From positions 1 through 64,000 of the forward strand of contig JADYZO010000042.1 of NCBI GenBank assembly GCA_020853135.1: DNA of 64,000 nt, read 5' to 3'. The translations under genes were made by a program, and so were the position numbers. This document shows positions 9,742 to 20,076 of this stretch, in pieces. The stretch is from Gammaproteobacteria bacterium. GTDB taxonomy: Bacteria; Pseudomonadota; Gammaproteobacteria; Steroidobacterales; GCA-2729495. How positions within the stretch are numbered: the stretch's first letter is position 1; each line of letters opens with the position of its first letter. The notes under the pieces are model-generated. The model was not told where the DNA came from and ran no database searches. It saw nothing but the letters and a program-made list of their open reading frames with translations.

Positions 9742-11085
9742 GTGGCAAAGGGCGGAATCGTCAATCCGGCTGCAGCGCTGTCTGAGGCGACGCGCTTCGT
9801 CGAGCTGCGCCAGCGCCTGCTGTTCCTGGCGGGCGCGCTCGTGGTCTACCGCATTGGCACATTCATTCCTGTCCCCGGAATCGACCCGCAGGCCATGGCG
9901 CGGTTCTTCCAGCAGCAGTCCGGAACGATCCTCTCGATGTTCAACATGTTCTCCGGCGGCGCCCTGGCCCGCATGAGCATGTTCGCCCTGGGCGTGATGC
10001 CCTATATCTCCGCGTCCATCATCCTGCAGATGGCGACCAGCGTGGTGCCGGCGCTGAACCTCGTGAAGAAGGAAGGCGAGGCAGGCCGGCGCAAGATCAT
10101 GCAGTGGACGCGCTACGGCACCGTGGTGCTCGCGCTCGTGCAGTCGGTCGGCGCCGCCGGGGCCCTGCAGAACCAGGGACTGGCCATCAGCCCGGGCTTC
10201 AATTTCGTCTTCACCGCCACCGTCACGCTGGTGACGGGCACCATGTTCCTCATGTGGCTCGGCGAGCAGATCACCGAGCGTGGCGTCGGCAACGGCATCA
10301 CCATGATCATCCTGGCGAGCATCGTCTCCGGCGTTCCGTCGGCGATCGGCGGCACGCTGGAGCTGGTCAACACCGGTGAGCTGTCCGTGCTGCTGGTGCT
10401 GGTGCTCATCGCCCTGGTGCTTGGCGTGACTGCCGCCGTCGTGTTCATGGAGCGTGGGCAGCGCCGCATCCCGGTGCACTATGCCAAGCGCCAGCAGGGC
10501 CGGCGCATGTACGCCGCACAGGCCACGCATCTGCCGTTCAAGATCAACATGTCGGGCGTGATCCCGCCGATCTTTGCCTCCAGCATCATCCTGTTCCCGG
10601 CCACCATCGCCAGCTGGTTCGGCACCAGCCAGAGCATGGGCTGGCTGCAGACCATCGCAGCCGAGCTGTCGCCGGGCCAGCTGGCCTACGACCTGCTCTA
10701 CGCGGCGCTGATCCTGTTCTTCTGCTTTTTCTACACGGCGCTGGTGTTCAACTCGAAGGAAACCGCCGACAACCTCAAGCGGTCCGGTGCCTTCCTGCCG
10801 GGCATCCGTCCGGGGCAGCAGACTGCCGAATACATCGACAAGGTGCTGACGCGCCTGACGTTCTGGGGCGCGCTCTACATCACGGCAGTGTGCCTGCTGC
10901 CACAGTTCATGATCACCTACTGGCGTGTCCCGTTCTACTTCGGCGGCACGTCGTTGCTCATCATCGTGGTTGCCACCATGGACTTCATGGCGCAACTGCA
11001 GGCCCACATGATGTCGCACCAGTACAAGGGCCTGCTGGAAAAGGCCAACCTGCGCGGCTATGGCCGCGCCGGCCAGATCCGCTGA
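9742..11085 (+). CDS. secY: preprotein translocase subunit SecY
   Basis: SecY (447 aa) is the ten-helix channel of the Sec translocon in the inner membrane. The first transmembrane helix is at about residues 22-42, and the plug region follows as [21 protein letters not shown]. The cytoplasmic loops that bind ribosome or SecA include [12 protein letters not shown] and [19 protein letters not shown]. Translation starts at GTG (9742), giving [20 protein letters not shown] upstream is a fair site. As in most proteobacteria it sits between rplO and rpmJ. Confidence 0.97.
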   Translation: MAKGGIVNPAAALSEATRFVELRQRLLFLAGALVVYRIGTFIPVPGIDPQAMARFFQQQSGTILSMFNMFSGGALARMSMFALGVMPYISASIILQMATSVVPALNLVKKEGEAGRRKIMQWTRYGTVVLALVQSVGAAGALQNQGLAISPGFNFVFTATVTLVTGTMFLMWLGEQITERGVGNGITMIILASIVSGVPSAIGGTLELVNTGELSVLLVLVLIALVLGVTAAVVFMERGQRRIPVHYAKRQQGRRMYAAQATHLPFKINMSGVIPPIFASSIILFPATIASWFGTSQSMGWLQTIAAELSPGQLAYDLLYAALILFFCFFYTALVFNSKETADNLKRSGAFLPGIRPGQQTAEYIDKVLTRLTFWGALYITAVCLLPQFMITYWRVPFYFGGTSLLIIVVATMDFMAQLQAHMMSHQYKGLLEKANLRGYGRAGQIR

Positions 11086-11122
11086 GGCGGACTGGCACCA
11101 TACGGAGAATCGGGAGTTCGAC

Positions 11123-11236
11123 ATGAAAGTTCGGCCATCAGTCAAGCGGATCTGCAGGAACTGCAAGATCATCCGGCGCAACGGCAGCGTCCGGGTGATC
11201 TGCCCGGACCCGCGGCACAAGCAGCGCCAGGGCTGA
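11123..11236 (+). CDS. rpmJ: 50S ribosomal protein L36 (zinc-binding type)
   Basis: This 37-residue gene encodes L36: [20 protein letters not shown], then [17 protein letters not shown]. It is the zinc-ribbon form, with Cys11, Cys14, Cys27 and His32 as ligands. GGAG occurs upstream of the ATG at 11123. The position between secY and rpsM is the standard end of the spc operon and start of the alpha operon. Confidence 0.96.
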   Translation: MKVRPSVKRICRNCKIIRRNGSVRVICPDPRHKQRQG

Positions 11237-11273
11237 GCCCGGCGGTTATCGAAGACAAGCGGAGAATCCAGCG

Positions 11274-11630
11274 ATGGCGCGTATAGCGGGCATCAATATT
11301 CCGGCAGGAAAGCACGTGGTGGTTGCCCTGACCAGCATCTACGGCATCGGCCGCAGCCGCGCTGCGCGGCTGTGCGAGGTCACCGGCATTCCACCGGATT
11401 CCAAGGTGAAGGACCTGACGGAGCCGGAGGTCGAGCGCCTGCGCGCGGAGATCGCGCGTTTCCCGGTGGAGGGCGACCTGCGTCGCCAGGTGTCCATGAG
11501 CATCAAGCGGCTGATGGACCTCGGCACTCACCGCGGGCAGCGCCACCGCAAGGGCCTGCCCGTCCGGGGCCAGCGCACCCGTACGAACGCCCGCACCCGC
11601 AAGGGTCCGCGGCGTGCCATCAGGAAATAA
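11274..11630 (+). CDS. rpsM: 30S ribosomal protein S13
   Basis: S13 (118 aa) forms head bridges to the large subunit and touches P-site t[22 protein letters not shown] and the helix-two-turn-helix region with [13 protein letters not shown] are clear. The basic C-terminal extension [19 protein letters not shown] is complete. It starts the classical alpha operon 37 bp after rpmJ. Confidence 0.97.
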   Translation: MARIAGINIPAGKHVVVALTSIYGIGRSRAARLCEVTGIPPDSKVKDLTEPEVERLRAEIARFPVEGDLRRQVSMSIKRLMDLGTHRGQRHRKGLPVRGQRTRTNARTRKGPRRAIRK

Positions 11631-11657
11631 GGACTGCGGGCGGAGCCGCAAGCAAAC

Positions 11658-12059
11658 ATGAGCAACCAGCAACCCACCGCACAGCCGAAGGCGCGCAAGA
11701 AGGCCAGGAAGCATGTCCTGGACGGCATCGCCCATGTGCACGCCTCCTTCAACAACACCATCGTGACCATCAGCGACCGGCAGGGCAACGTCCTGTCGTG
11801 GGCTTCCGCCGGCGGCTGCGGCTTCCGCGGTTCGCGCAAGAGCACGCCGTTCGCCGCGCAGGTGGCGGCGGAGAAGGCCGGCGTGGCTGCGCTGGAGCAC
11901 GGCGTGAAGTCGCTGGAGGTGCGCGTGCAGGGCCCCGGGCCCGGCCGCGAGTCCGCGGTGCGTTCGCTGAACTCCGTGGGCTTCAAGATCATCAACATCG
12001 AAGACGTCACCCCGATCCCGCACAACGGTTGCCGCCCGCCGAAGAAGCGGCGCGTCTAA
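11658..12059 (+). CDS. rpsK: 30S ribosomal protein S11
   Basis: S11 (133 aa) lies in the platform near the E site. The core reads [20 protein letters not shown] and continues with [19 protein letters not shown]; the end is [14 protein letters not shown], fully conserved. The N-terminus is somewhat longer than in E. coli and rich in Gln, Pro and Lys. Confidence 0.97.
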   Translation: MSNQQPTAQPKARKKARKHVLDGIAHVHASFNNTIVTISDRQGNVLSWASAGGCGFRGSRKSTPFAAQVAAEKAGVAALEHGVKSLEVRVQGPGPGRESAVRSLNSVGFKIINIEDVTPIPHNGCRPPKKRRV

Positions 12060-12071
12060 AGGTAGCTACGC

Positions 12072-12695
12072 ATGGCCAGATATCTCGGACCGAGTTGCAA
12101 GCTCTCACGCCGGGAAGGGACCGATCTCTTCCTGAAGAGTGGCATCAAGCCGCTCGAGCAGAAGTGCAAGCTTGAATCCCCGCCCGGCGCCGCCAAGGGT
12201 GCGCGCAAGGGTCGGCTGTCTGACTACGGCCTGCAGCTGCGCGAGAAGCAGAAGCTGCGGCGCATGTACGGCATCCTCGAGCGGCAGTTCCGCACGTACT
12301 ACCGCAAGGCCACCCAGATGAAGGGCTCCACGGGCGAGAACCTGCTGAAGATACTGGAGGGCCGGCTGGACAACTGCGTCTACCGCATGGGCTTCGCCGC
12401 CACCCGGGCCGAGGCACGCCAGCTGGTGAGCCACTGCGCGGTGCTGGTCAACAACAAGGTCGTCAACATCCCCTCCTACCAGATGTCCGCGGGGGATACC
12501 GTGGAGATCCGCGAGAAGGCACGCAGCCAGCTGCGCATCCAGAGTGCGCTGGCCATTGCCAGCCAGGTGGGCTTTCCCGAATGGGTCAGCGTTGATGACA
12601 AGAAGATGGTCGGCACCCTGAAGCAGGTGCCCGCCCGTGAAGACATCCTGCCCGACATCAACGAAAACCTCGTTGTCGAGCTCTACTCCAAGTAA
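12072..12695 (+). CDS. rpsD: 30S ribosomal protein S4
   Basis: S4 (207 aa) nucleates 30S assembly and represses the alpha operon in E. coli through its leader m[23 protein letters not shown] is the start. An S4 RNA-binding domain occupies about residues 95-160 ([20 protein letters not shown] and later [11 protein letters not shown]). It ends [12 protein letters not shown], as usual. Spacing is 12 bp from rpsK and 17 bp to rpoA. Confidence 0.98.
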   Translation: MARYLGPSCKLSRREGTDLFLKSGIKPLEQKCKLESPPGAAKGARKGRLSDYGLQLREKQKLRRMYGILERQFRTYYRKATQMKGSTGENLLKILEGRLDNCVYRMGFAATRAEARQLVSHCAVLVNNKVVNIPSYQMSAGDTVEIREKARSQLRIQSALAIASQVGFPEWVSVDDKKMVGTLKQVPAREDILPDINENLVVELYSK

Positions 12696-12712
12696 GCGGG
12701 AGGCGCCTGCCC

Positions 12713-13714
12713 ATGCCGGATACGATCAGCGAATTCCTGAAGCCGCGCAAAGTCCGGGTGGAACCCGAGAGCGCCACCCGCGCGCGCATCATCATCGAGC
12801 CCTTCGAGCGCGGTTTCGGCCATACGCTCGGCAATGCGCTGCGCCGCATACTGCTGTCCAGCATGCCTGGTGCGGCGGTCACGGAAGTGGAGATTCATGG
12901 TGTTCTGCACGAGTACACCGCCATCGAGGGCGTGCAGGAGGACGTGGTCGAGATCCTGCTGAACCTCAAGCTGCTGGCGATCCGCATGCACAGCCGTGAC
13001 CGTGCCGAGCTGAGCCTGACCAAGAAGGGGCCGGGCCCCGTCTACGCCCGTGATATCGCCGTCGATCACGACGTCGAGATCGTCAACCCGGATCTCGTGA
13101 TCGCCAACCTGACCAGCGCCGGTGAGCTGCGGATGATGCTCACCATCGAGCGTGGGCGCGGTTATCGGCCGGCGGCGCAGCGGATCACCTTCGAGGGCCA
13201 GTCCTCGGCGCCCATCGGCCGGCTCCAGCTGGACGCCTCGTTCAGCCCGATCCGCCGGGTCAACTACAACGTCGAGGCGGCCCGCGTGGAACAGCGGACC
13301 AACCTGGACAAGCTGATCCTCGACGTGGAGACCAATGGCACCATCGATGCCGAGGAGGCCGTGCGCCGCGCCGGCAACATCCTTACCGACCAGCTCGAGG
13401 TGTTCGTCGAACTGCGGGGCAAGGACGAGGCAGGTGCCGCCACGGCGGAGACGCAGATCGAGCCGATCCTCCTGCGCCCGGTGGACGAACTGGAGCTCAC
13501 GGTGCGCTCGGCCAACTGCCTGAAGGCCGAGAACATCAACTATATCGGTGACCTGGTGCAGCGCACCGAGGTCGAGCTGCTGCGCACGCCAAACCTCGGC
13601 AAGAAGTCGCTCACCGAGATCAAGGAAGTGCTGGAGAGCCACGGCCTCTCGCTGGGCATGCGCGTCGAGGGCTGGCCGCCCGCAGGCCTGGTCCGCGACG
13701 ACAAGGCAGCCTGA
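12713..13714 (+). CDS. rpoA: RNA polymerase alpha subunit
   Basis: RpoA (333 aa) dimerises to seed RNA polymerase assembly and contacts activators and UP elements. The N-terminal domain (about 1-230) contains [20 protein letters not shown]. After an acidic linker, the C-terminal DNA-binding domain (about 250-320) holds [20 protein letters not shown] and [19 protein letters not shown], the residues that contact UP elements and CRP-type activators. This matters here because a Crp gene is present at 53713. Confidence 0.98.
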   Translation: MPDTISEFLKPRKVRVEPESATRARIIIEPFERGFGHTLGNALRRILLSSMPGAAVTEVEIHGVLHEYTAIEGVQEDVVEILLNLKLLAIRMHSRDRAELSLTKKGPGPVYARDIAVDHDVEIVNPDLVIANLTSAGELRMMLTIERGRGYRPAAQRITFEGQSSAPIGRLQLDASFSPIRRVNYNVEAARVEQRTNLDKLILDVETNGTIDAEEAVRRAGNILTDQLEVFVELRGKDEAGAATAETQIEPILLRPVDELELTVRSANCLKAENINYIGDLVQRTEVELLRTPNLGKKSLTEIKEVLESHGLSLGMRVEGWPPAGLVRDDKAA

Positions 13715-13748
13715 GCACGGCGCACCCGGATACAGGAAAGACACAGAC

Positions 13749-14135
13749 ATGCGACACAAGAAAGCCGGCCGGATCCTCGGTCGCAAGAGCAGCCACCGCA
13801 CGGCGATGTACCGGAACATGGCTGCTTCGCTGATTCGCCACGAGACCATCCGCACCACCGTGCCCAAGGCGAAGGAGCTTCGTCGGGTCGTCGAGCCGCT
13901 GATCACGCTGGCGAAGCAGGATGCCGTGGCGCGCCGCCGCCTGGCGTTCGACCGCCTGCGCGACCGCGAGGGTGTCACCAAGCTCTTCACCGAGCTGGGG
14001 CCACGGTTCAAGAGCCGCCCGGGTGGCTACCTGCGCATCCTCAAGATGGGCAACCGTCCCGGTGACTCGGCGCCCATGGCACTGGTCATGCTGATGGACC
14101 AGCCGGCAAAGCCGAAGGCGGAAGCGGCGAAGTAA
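13749..14135 (+). CDS. rplQ: 50S ribosomal protein L17
   Basis: L17 (128 aa) is a large-subunit protein beside the tunnel exit. [20 protein letters not shown] is the universal start and fixes the ATG at 13749. [20 protein letters not shown] is the conserved C-terminal motif. It is the last gene of the ribosomal cluster; a strong terminator begins 29 bp after its stop. Confidence 0.97.
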   Translation: MRHKKAGRILGRKSSHRTAMYRNMAASLIRHETIRTTVPKAKELRRVVEPLITLAKQDAVARRRLAFDRLRDREGVTKLFTELGPRFKSRPGGYLRILKMGNRPGDSAPMALVMLMDQPAKPKAEAAK

Positions 14136-14164
14136 GCCGCGGCCTCGGGCGGTCGGATCGGAAA

Positions 14165-14193
14165 GGGCCGGGTATTCCCGGCCCTTTTGCTTT
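14165..14193 (+). terminator. rho-independent terminator after rplQ
   Basis: An 8-bp perfect GC stem (14165-14172 with 14177-14184, loop TATT) is followed by TTTTGCTTTTT. AAA before and TTT after extend the stem. It closes the S10-spc-alpha cluster. Because the arms are A-flanked on the left, it can also stop transcription arriving from the minus-strand efflux genes. Confidence 0.92.
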
Positions 14194-14225
14194 TTGCGCC
14201 GCCGGTCCCGGCCTCCGGGACTTCC

Positions 14226-17200
14226 TCAGCCGGCCTGGCGCTCGCCGGCGGCCGGCGGCGTGGAGCGCTTGAGTTCCTCCACCTTCCGCGCGATGTGCTC
14301 CGGGGACTTCGTGTGCCGGGCCAGCAGGGCGTAGACGGCCGGGATGAGGAACAGCGTGAGGAACACCGAGATCAGCACGCCGGAGAACACCATCGCGCCA
14401 AGCGTCAGGCGCGACTCGGCGCCCGCGCCGCCCGCGAGGATCAGCGGCAGTGCGCCGAAGGCGGTGCACAGGCTGGTCATCACCACGGGCCGCAGGCGGA
14501 TCGCCGCGGCGGAGATGACGGCCTCGTGCAGCGTCTCGCCGCGATCGCGCAGCTGGTTGGCGAACTCGACGATCAGGATGCCGTTCTTGGCCGCCAGGCC
14601 GATGAGCATGATCGCGCCGATCTGGCTGTAGACGTTGATGGAGGAGCCGATCAGCCAGAGCCCCAGCAGCCCGCCGGTGATGGCGAGCGGCACCGTCAGC
14701 ATGATGATCAGCGGGTGGCGGAAGCTCTCGAATTGCGCCGAAAGCACGAGGAAGGAGATCAGCAACGCCAGCAGGAAGGTGAAGTAGATGGCGTTGCCCG
14801 TGCTCATGAACTCGCGCGACTCGCCGTCGTAATCGATGTGGGCCTCGGGCGGCAGTTCCTCCCTGATGACCTTGTCCATGTAGGCCAGTGCATCACCCAG
14901 CGAGTAGCCGGGCGCCAGGCCGCCGATCAGCGTGATGGCGCGCAACCGGTTGAAGCGTTTGAGCTCGCGCGGACCGGCGGATTCGCGCAGCGACACCAGG
15001 CTCGCCAGCGGGATCAGCCCGCCGGTCGTGGCCGATCGGGCGTAGATGTTGCCGAGGTCCGAGGGGCTGGCGCGGTCTTCCGGGCGGGCCTGCAGCACGA
15101 CGTTGTATTCCTCGCCACGGTCGACGAAGGTGGTGACGATGCGCGAGCCCAGCATGGTCTCCAGCGTGCGCCCCACGGCGGTGACGGACACGCCGAGGTC
15201 CGAGGCCCGCTCGCGGTCCACGCCCACGTGGATCTTCGGCTTCTGCTCGAAATAGTCCGAGCGCAGGCCGACGATGCGCGGATTCTCCCGGCGCACCCGG
15301 TCCAGCACCTTGTCGCGCCACTGCGCGAGTTCCTCGTAGCTGGTCCCGCCCAGCACCACCTGCAGGGGCTGGCCGGCACCGCGTATGCCGAGGCTGGGCG
15401 GCAGGAATACCTGCGTGGTGATCCCGGGGATGCGCTCCAGCTTGCGCCGGAGCTCCTGGGCGATCATCGGGGATGACACGGAACGCCGGCTCCAGTCGGT
15501 GAGCGGCATGTAGATGAAACCCGAGCTGGCATCGCCGCCGATGCCCCAGGCGCCGGTGCGGGCCACCACGCGCCGGGCAATGCCGGCCTCCACGTACGGT
15601 GCGAGGACGCGTTCCACCAGGCGCAGCTGGCGGTCCATGTAGGCGGGGGTGGCCCCCTCGGGTCCGCGCAGCATCATGACCACCATGCCGCGGTCTTCCG
15701 TGGGGGCGTACTCGGAGGGCAGCCGCGCGAACAGGACAGCGCCAATGACCGCCACCCCGGCCAGCGCGCCCACGGCCAGCCAGGGACGGTGCACGAGCGG
15801 CGTCAGCGCGCGCCGGTACGCCGCGGCAACCCGCTTGAAGAAGCGGTCGATGGCATCGGCCAGGCGCCGCCGGCGGATGCCCTGCGCGAACAGCTTCGAG
15901 GCCAGCATCGGCACCAGCGTCAGGGAGACCAGGCCGGAGAAGGCGATGGCCGCCGCCAGGGTGATCCCGAACTCGGTGAACAGCCGCCCGACGTTGCCGG
16001 GCATGAAGGAGATCGGCACGAACACCGCCACCAGCACGGCGGTGGTGGCGATCACGGCAAAGCCGATCTCGCGGGTGCCGTCGATGGCGGCCAGCAGCGG
16101 CGGCTGGCCGAGCTCCATGCGCCGCACGATGTTCTCCAGCACCACGATCGCATCATCCACGACGAGGCCGATGGCCAGCACGGTGCCGAGCAGCGTCAGG
16201 GTGTTGATCGAATAGCCCATGATGGCCATGACGATGAAGGAGGCGACGATCGCCACCGGGATGGTCACCGCCGGGATGATGGTGGCGCGCAGGGAACCGA
16301 GGAAGGCGAAGATCACCACCAGCACCATGACCAGTGCGATGGCCAGTGTCTCCAGCACTTCCTTGAGCTGCTCGCGGATGAAGATGGAGAAGTCGACGTT
16401 GACGTCCACCTTGATGTCCGCGGGCAGGCTGGCCTTGAGGTGGTCGATCTCCCCGATGACGGCCTGGTTCACCGCGAGCACGTTGGCCTTGGATTGCGGC
16501 ACGATGCCGAGGCTGATGCCCGGGACACCGTCGGAGCGCGACAGGTAGCGGTTGTCCTCCGCATCGAGGCGCACCTCGGCCACTTCACCCAGGCGTACCA
16601 CGCGGTTGTCGGGACTGCGGCCGATGACCAGGGAGGCGAAATCCGCCGGCGTTTTCAGACCGGTCTCGGTGCGCAGCGTGAATTCCCGCTGCTGGGATTC
16701 GATGCGCCCGGAGGGGATCTCCACGTTTTCGCTGCGCAGTGCGGCCTCCACGTCCTGTACGGCGATGCGCCGGGCCGCCAGGGCCTCGCGGTCCAGCCAG
16801 ATGCGCATGGCGTACTGCCGTGCGCCGGTCATGCGCACCATCGCCACGCCATCGACGACGGAGAGTGCATCGACGAGGTAGCGGCGCGTGAAGTCGGTGA
16901 GGTCCATGATCGAGCGGCTGCTGCTCGAGACGTTCACGTAGAGCGTGGATTCCATGCCGGAATCCTGCTTGGTGATCTGCGGCGGGTCGGCTTCGTCGGG
17001 CAGCTTGGCCAGCGCGCGGGAGATGCGCTCGCGCACGTCGTTGGCGGCGCCGTCCGGGTCGCGGTCCAGGGCAAATTCCAGCGTGATGGTGGAACGCTCG
17101 TCCTGGCTGCTGGAGGTGAGTTTCTGCACGCCGGCGATGCCGGCCACCTGGTCCTCGAGGACCTGGGTGATCTGCCGCTCCACCACCTCGGCGGAGGCGC

Positions 17201-17357
17201 CGCGGTAGAAGGTGTCCACCGAGACCACGGTCGGGTTGACGTCCGGGTATTCGCGTACCGGCAGGCGGTCGAGCGCCAGCAGGCCGAGGATGATCAGCAG
17301 CAGGCTGATCACCGCCGCAAACACCGGGCGCTGGACGGAGATGTCGGAGATCCACAT
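14226..17357 (-). CDS. RND efflux transporter, inner-membrane pump (HAE1 type)
   Basis: This 1043-residue protein has the size and layout of AcrB/MexF pumps: one N-terminal membrane helix (about 10-28), a large periplasmic domain, a helix bundle, and a repeat of the same. The proton-relay residues are present: paired aspartates D401/D402 in GLVVDDAIVVLENI and a lysine at about 924 in LIGLAAKNGILIVEFA. These are the HAE1 hallmarks rather than heavy-metal pumps. It follows its adaptor gene by 11 bp. No outer-membrane channel gene is adjacent, so it probably uses a TolC-like protein encoded elsewhere. Substrates cannot be predicted. Confidence 0.93.
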   Translation of the reverse strand: MWISDISVQRPVFAAVISLLLIILGLLALDRLPVREYPDVNPTVVSVDTFYRGASAEVVERQITQVLEDQVAGIAGVQKLTSSSQDERSTITLEFALDRDPDGAANDVRERISRALAKLPDEADPPQITKQDSGMESTLYVNVSSSSRSIMDLTDFTRRYLVDALSVVDGVAMVRMTGARQYAMRIWLDREALAARRIAVQDVEAALRSENVEIPSGRIESQQREFTLRTETGLKTPADFASLVIGRSPDNRVVRLGEVAEVRLDAEDNRYLSRSDGVPGISLGIVPQSKANVLAVNQAVIGEIDHLKASLPADIKVDVNVDFSIFIREQLKEVLETLAIALVMVLVVIFAFLGSLRATIIPAVTIPVAIVASFIVMAIMGYSINTLTLLGTVLAIGLVVDDAIVVLENIVRRMELGQPPLLAAIDGTREIGFAVIATTAVLVAVFVPISFMPGNVGRLFTEFGITLAAAIAFSGLVSLTLVPMLASKLFAQGIRRRRLADAIDRFFKRVAAAYRRALTPLVHRPWLAVGALAGVAVIGAVLFARLPSEYAPTEDRGMVVMMLRGPEGATPAYMDRQLRLVERVLAPYVEAGIARRVVARTGAWGIGGDASSGFIYMPLTDWSRRSVSSPMIAQELRRKLERIPGITTQVFLPPSLGIRGAGQPLQVVLGGTSYEELAQWRDKVLDRVRRENPRIVGLRSDYFEQKPKIHVGVDRERASDLGVSVTAVGRTLETMLGSRIVTTFVDRGEEYNVVLQARPEDRASPSDLGNIYARSATTGGLIPLASLVSLRESAGPRELKRFNRLRAITLIGGLAPGYSLGDALAYMDKVIREELPPEAHIDYDGESREFMSTGNAIYFTFLLALLISFLVLSAQFESFRHPLIIMLTVPLAITGGLLGLWLIGSSINVYSQIGAIMLIGLAAKNGILIVEFANQLRDRGETLHEAVISAAAIRLRPVVMTSLCTAFGALPLILAGGAGAESRLTLGAMVFSGVLISVFLTLFLIPAVYALLARHTKSPEHIARKVEELKRSTPPAAGERQAG

Positions 17358-17368
17358 GCGCGCGGACC

Positions 17369-18469
17369 TCAGTTGCCCTGCAGGACGTCGACAGGCACGC
17401 CATCGCGCAGCCGCTGGATGCCATCGGTGACCACGACATCCCCCGCGGCCAGCCCCTGACGGATCTCGACGAGTCCCGGCGAGCGGGCGCCGATCTCCAC
17501 CTGCCGCTCGATGGCCCGGCCGTCCTGCACCAGGAACACGTACTGCCGGCCCTGGCGCGGATTCAGGGCTTCCTCGGGCACCATCAGCACGCCCTGCCGG
17601 GCACGCTCGAGCGCGACGGTGAGGAACATGCCGGGCTTCAGGCGCCGGTCGGCATTGGGGATGGTGGCCACCGCGGTGATGGCCCGGGTGGCGGGGTCCA
17701 CGCGCGAGTCGATGCTGGTGAGGCGGCCGTTGAAGGTGCTGCCCGGATAGACCGTGCTCTGTGCGTGGATGCCCATGCCCGGGGTCAGTTCACCGAGGAA
17801 GACCTCGGGCACGGAGAATTCCAGACGGATCTCCTGCGTGGCATCCAGCGTGGTGATGACGGTGTTCGGGCCCACCAGGTCACCGACGCTCACCCTGCGC
17901 AGGCCCACCGTGCCGGCGAAGGGTGCGCGGATGGTCGTGTCGGCGAGCCGCGCACGGGCGGATTGCACCTGCGCCTGGTCCATCTTCATCTTGGCCTCCA
18001 GCTCCTCGATCTGCGAGGTGGACAGCACGCCCGTCTTCGCCAGCGGGAGGCTGCGCTCGTACTGGCTGCGGCTTTGCTGGAGCGAGGCCTCGGCAAGTGC
18101 CAGCGCGGCGCTGATTTCGCGGTTGTCGAGCTGCACGAGGAGCGCGCCGGCAGCGACATCCTGGCCCTCGCGGAAGTGGATTGCGGTCACCGTGCTGGAG
18201 ATCCGCGAGGTCACCTGGATGGACTCGGCTGCCTTGGCGGTGCCGAGCGCCGTGGTCCGGTCGAGGAAATCACGTGGCTCGACCCTGGCCACCAGCACCG
18301 CCGCCGCCGGCGGTCCGCCGGGGCCGCGGGCTCCGGGCGGGCCACCGCGGGGTGGACCGCCTGCCTGGCCGGGCGGCCCTTGGCCCGCACCCGGCTTGCC
18401 GCTGCAGGCGGCCAGGGCAAGGAGGGCGGCGAGGAGGATGCTCCGGGAGGCGAGGCGGTAGGGCAACAT
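17369..18469 (-). CDS. RND efflux periplasmic adaptor, lipoprotein
   Basis: The adaptor (366 aa) bridges the pump at 14226 to an outer-membrane channel. It starts at ATG 18469: a 20-residue hydrophobic signal leads to the lipobox LAAC with Cys22, so it should be lipid-anchored. Residues about 23-55 are an unusual Gly/Pro linker with repeated GGPP. Then come the lipoyl-like half motifs (VTSRISSTVTAIHFREGQ and VAAGALLVQLD), a coiled-coil hairpin (about 120-165), the second lipoyl half (IRAPFAGTVGLRRVSVGD) and beta-barrel and membrane-proximal domains. An in-frame extension upstream lacks a signal peptide and is rejected. Confidence 0.9.
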   Translation of the reverse strand: MLPYRLASRSILLAALLALAACSGKPGAGQGPPGQAGGPPRGGPPGARGPGGPPAAAVLVARVEPRDFLDRTTALGTAKAAESIQVTSRISSTVTAIHFREGQDVAAGALLVQLDNREISAALALAEASLQQSRSQYERSLPLAKTGVLSTSQIEELEAKMKMDQAQVQSARARLADTTIRAPFAGTVGLRRVSVGDLVGPNTVITTLDATQEIRLEFSVPEVFLGELTPGMGIHAQSTVYPGSTFNGRLTSIDSRVDPATRAITAVATIPNADRRLKPGMFLTVALERARQGVLMVPEEALNPRQGRQYVFLVQDGRAIERQVEIGARSPGLVEIRQGLAAGDVVVTDGIQRLRDGVPVDVLQGN

Positions 18470-18654
18470 CGGGGCTTTCTGACAGGGATGGGCGTGACTT
18501 CTCAGCGTACCGTAGGGGGAGGGGTCAGTCATGCGGCAGGGCGCCGCGCACCGCCTGACCTCCACGCTCAACCGCCTCGGGGTCCGCGTCGAAGTCAGGG
18601 TGCGCGTGCCGGCCGGTCGCGCCGTCACGGCCGGAGCCCAGCGCCAGAAGCTGC

Positions 18655-20016
18655 TCAATCCCCCAGCACCGGCCGCGTCAGGTTCTCCGGCTCCCCGGCC
18701 GTCACCAGCACGTCGTCCTCGATGCGGATGCCGCCGTACTTCATGAGTCCGGCGACGCGGTCCCAGTCGACGTGCCCGCCGGCGGGGCTCGCCTTCAGGC
18801 CGCGGAGCAGGGACTCGATGAAATAGACGCCGGGCTCGATGGTGACGATCTGGCCCGGCTCCAGGGTGCGCAGGAAGCGCAGCCGCGGAAAGTCGGCGGG
18901 CGCCTGCAGCGAGGCTCCGGACTCGTCGGCCATGTGGCCGCCGACGTCGTGCACCTGGAGCCCCAGCAGGTGCCCCAGGCCATGGGGGAAGAAGGCGGCA
19001 CTCACGCCTTCGCGCACCATGTCCTCCGGCGCCATGCGCACCAGACCCCAGCGCTGGAGCAGGGCGGCCAGCCCCAGGTGCGTGCGCCGGTGCAGGTCCG
19101 GGAAGGCCAGGCCCGGGCGCACCGCGGCGCAGAGCTCCTGCTGGAGCGCGTCCATGTCGGCGACCATCCCGGCGAAGTCATCATCGCGGAAGGCGTAGCT
19201 GCGGGTGATGTCGCAGGCGTAGCCGTTGCAGGCGCATCCCGCGTCGATCAGCAGGCTGTGGACGTCGCGTGGGGGCTGCGGCTCCCGGTCACGGTGCTGG
19301 TAGTGGAGCGTCGCGCCGTGGCCGTTCAGTGCCACGATGGCGCCGTAGGGCAGCTCGGGTTCCGTCTGCCGGCAGCCGGCGAGGAAGGCGGCGAGGATGT
19401 CGTACTCGGTGGCGCCCTCGCGGAAGGCGCGCAGTGCGGCCTGGTGGCCGGGCGCGGCGCTGGCCGCCGCCCTGCGCATGCAGGCCAGTTCCCACGCCGA
19501 CTTCGTCGCGCGGCGGTAGTGGAGGACATTGACCACCGTCTCCGGGTTCCGCGCGGCCTCCCCGGCGAGCCCCGTCCATTGCGCCTCCGGCCCGAGGAGG
19601 GCGAGGCGCTTGCCGGCGGCCGGCAGCAGGCCGGCGATGTCCCCCGGCTTGCGGATGACCTTGAGGTCGAACTCCCGCGCCAGTTCTTCCGGCGGCAGCG
19701 CCGGCGGCTGGTGCCAGTAATCCTCCGGCTGGTACACCACCAGGACCGGGCGGCGGCCCGGCTCGACGATCACCGCCGACCCCGGGTGCTCCTCCAGCGG
19801 GATCCACTGCAGGAAGTGCGGGCTCGCCACGAAGCGGTGGGCCTGGTCGTCCTGGAAGCGGTACTCGAGGATACCGCTGCCCACCACGATGGCATCGAAG
19901 CCGCCGGTCCGGGCCGCCTCGGCGTAGCGCCCGCCGAGCTCCGCGACGTGGGCGGCGTAGTCACCGGCGGCGTCGGCCGCCGGACCGGCTTCGGAAGCGC
20001 TTAAAGTGCGGCTCAT
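18655..20016 (-). CDS. pepQ: Xaa-Pro dipeptidase
   Basis: PepQ (453 aa; E. coli 443) is a cytoplasmic metallopeptidase that splits dipeptides ending in proline. It aligns along its length with E. coli PepQ: SGILEYRFQDDQAHRFVASP, YWHQPPALP, and the C-terminal pita-bread domain. The five metal ligands are seen as Asp (LLIDAGC), Asp (YACDITRSY), His (FFPHGLGHLLGLQVHD), Glu (TIEPGVYFIES) and Glu (GGIRIEDDVL). The start is ATG 20016, 60 bp from the divergent trpS; the frame stays open further upstream across trpS but that part is antisense. The efflux adaptor starts 185 bp after its stop. Confidence 0.93.
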   Translation of the reverse strand: MSRTLSASEAGPAADAAGDYAAHVAELGGRYAEAARTGGFDAIVVGSGILEYRFQDDQAHRFVASPHFLQWIPLEEHPGSAVIVEPGRRPVLVVYQPEDYWHQPPALPPEELAREFDLKVIRKPGDIAGLLPAAGKRLALLGPEAQWTGLAGEAARNPETVVNVLHYRRATKSAWELACMRRAAASAAPGHQAALRAFREGATEYDILAAFLAGCRQTEPELPYGAIVALNGHGATLHYQHRDREPQPPRDVHSLLIDAGCACNGYACDITRSYAFRDDDFAGMVADMDALQQELCAAVRPGLAFPDLHRRTHLGLAALLQRWGLVRMAPEDMVREGVSAAFFPHGLGHLLGLQVHDVGGHMADESGASLQAPADFPRLRFLRTLEPGQIVTIEPGVYFIESLLRGLKASPAGGHVDWDRVAGLMKYGGIRIEDDVLVTAGEPENLTRPVLGD

Positions 20017-20076
20017 GGTCGGGCATGATACCGCGCAGGATGCGGCCGGGCGCCAGACCCCGGCCGCGCACAAGGC

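Noticed and set aside
15789..17459. A 556-codon plus-strand open frame opposite the RND pump
   Set aside because: The His/Asp/Gly-rich translation has no recognisable motif, while the minus strand encodes a complete HAE1 pump.
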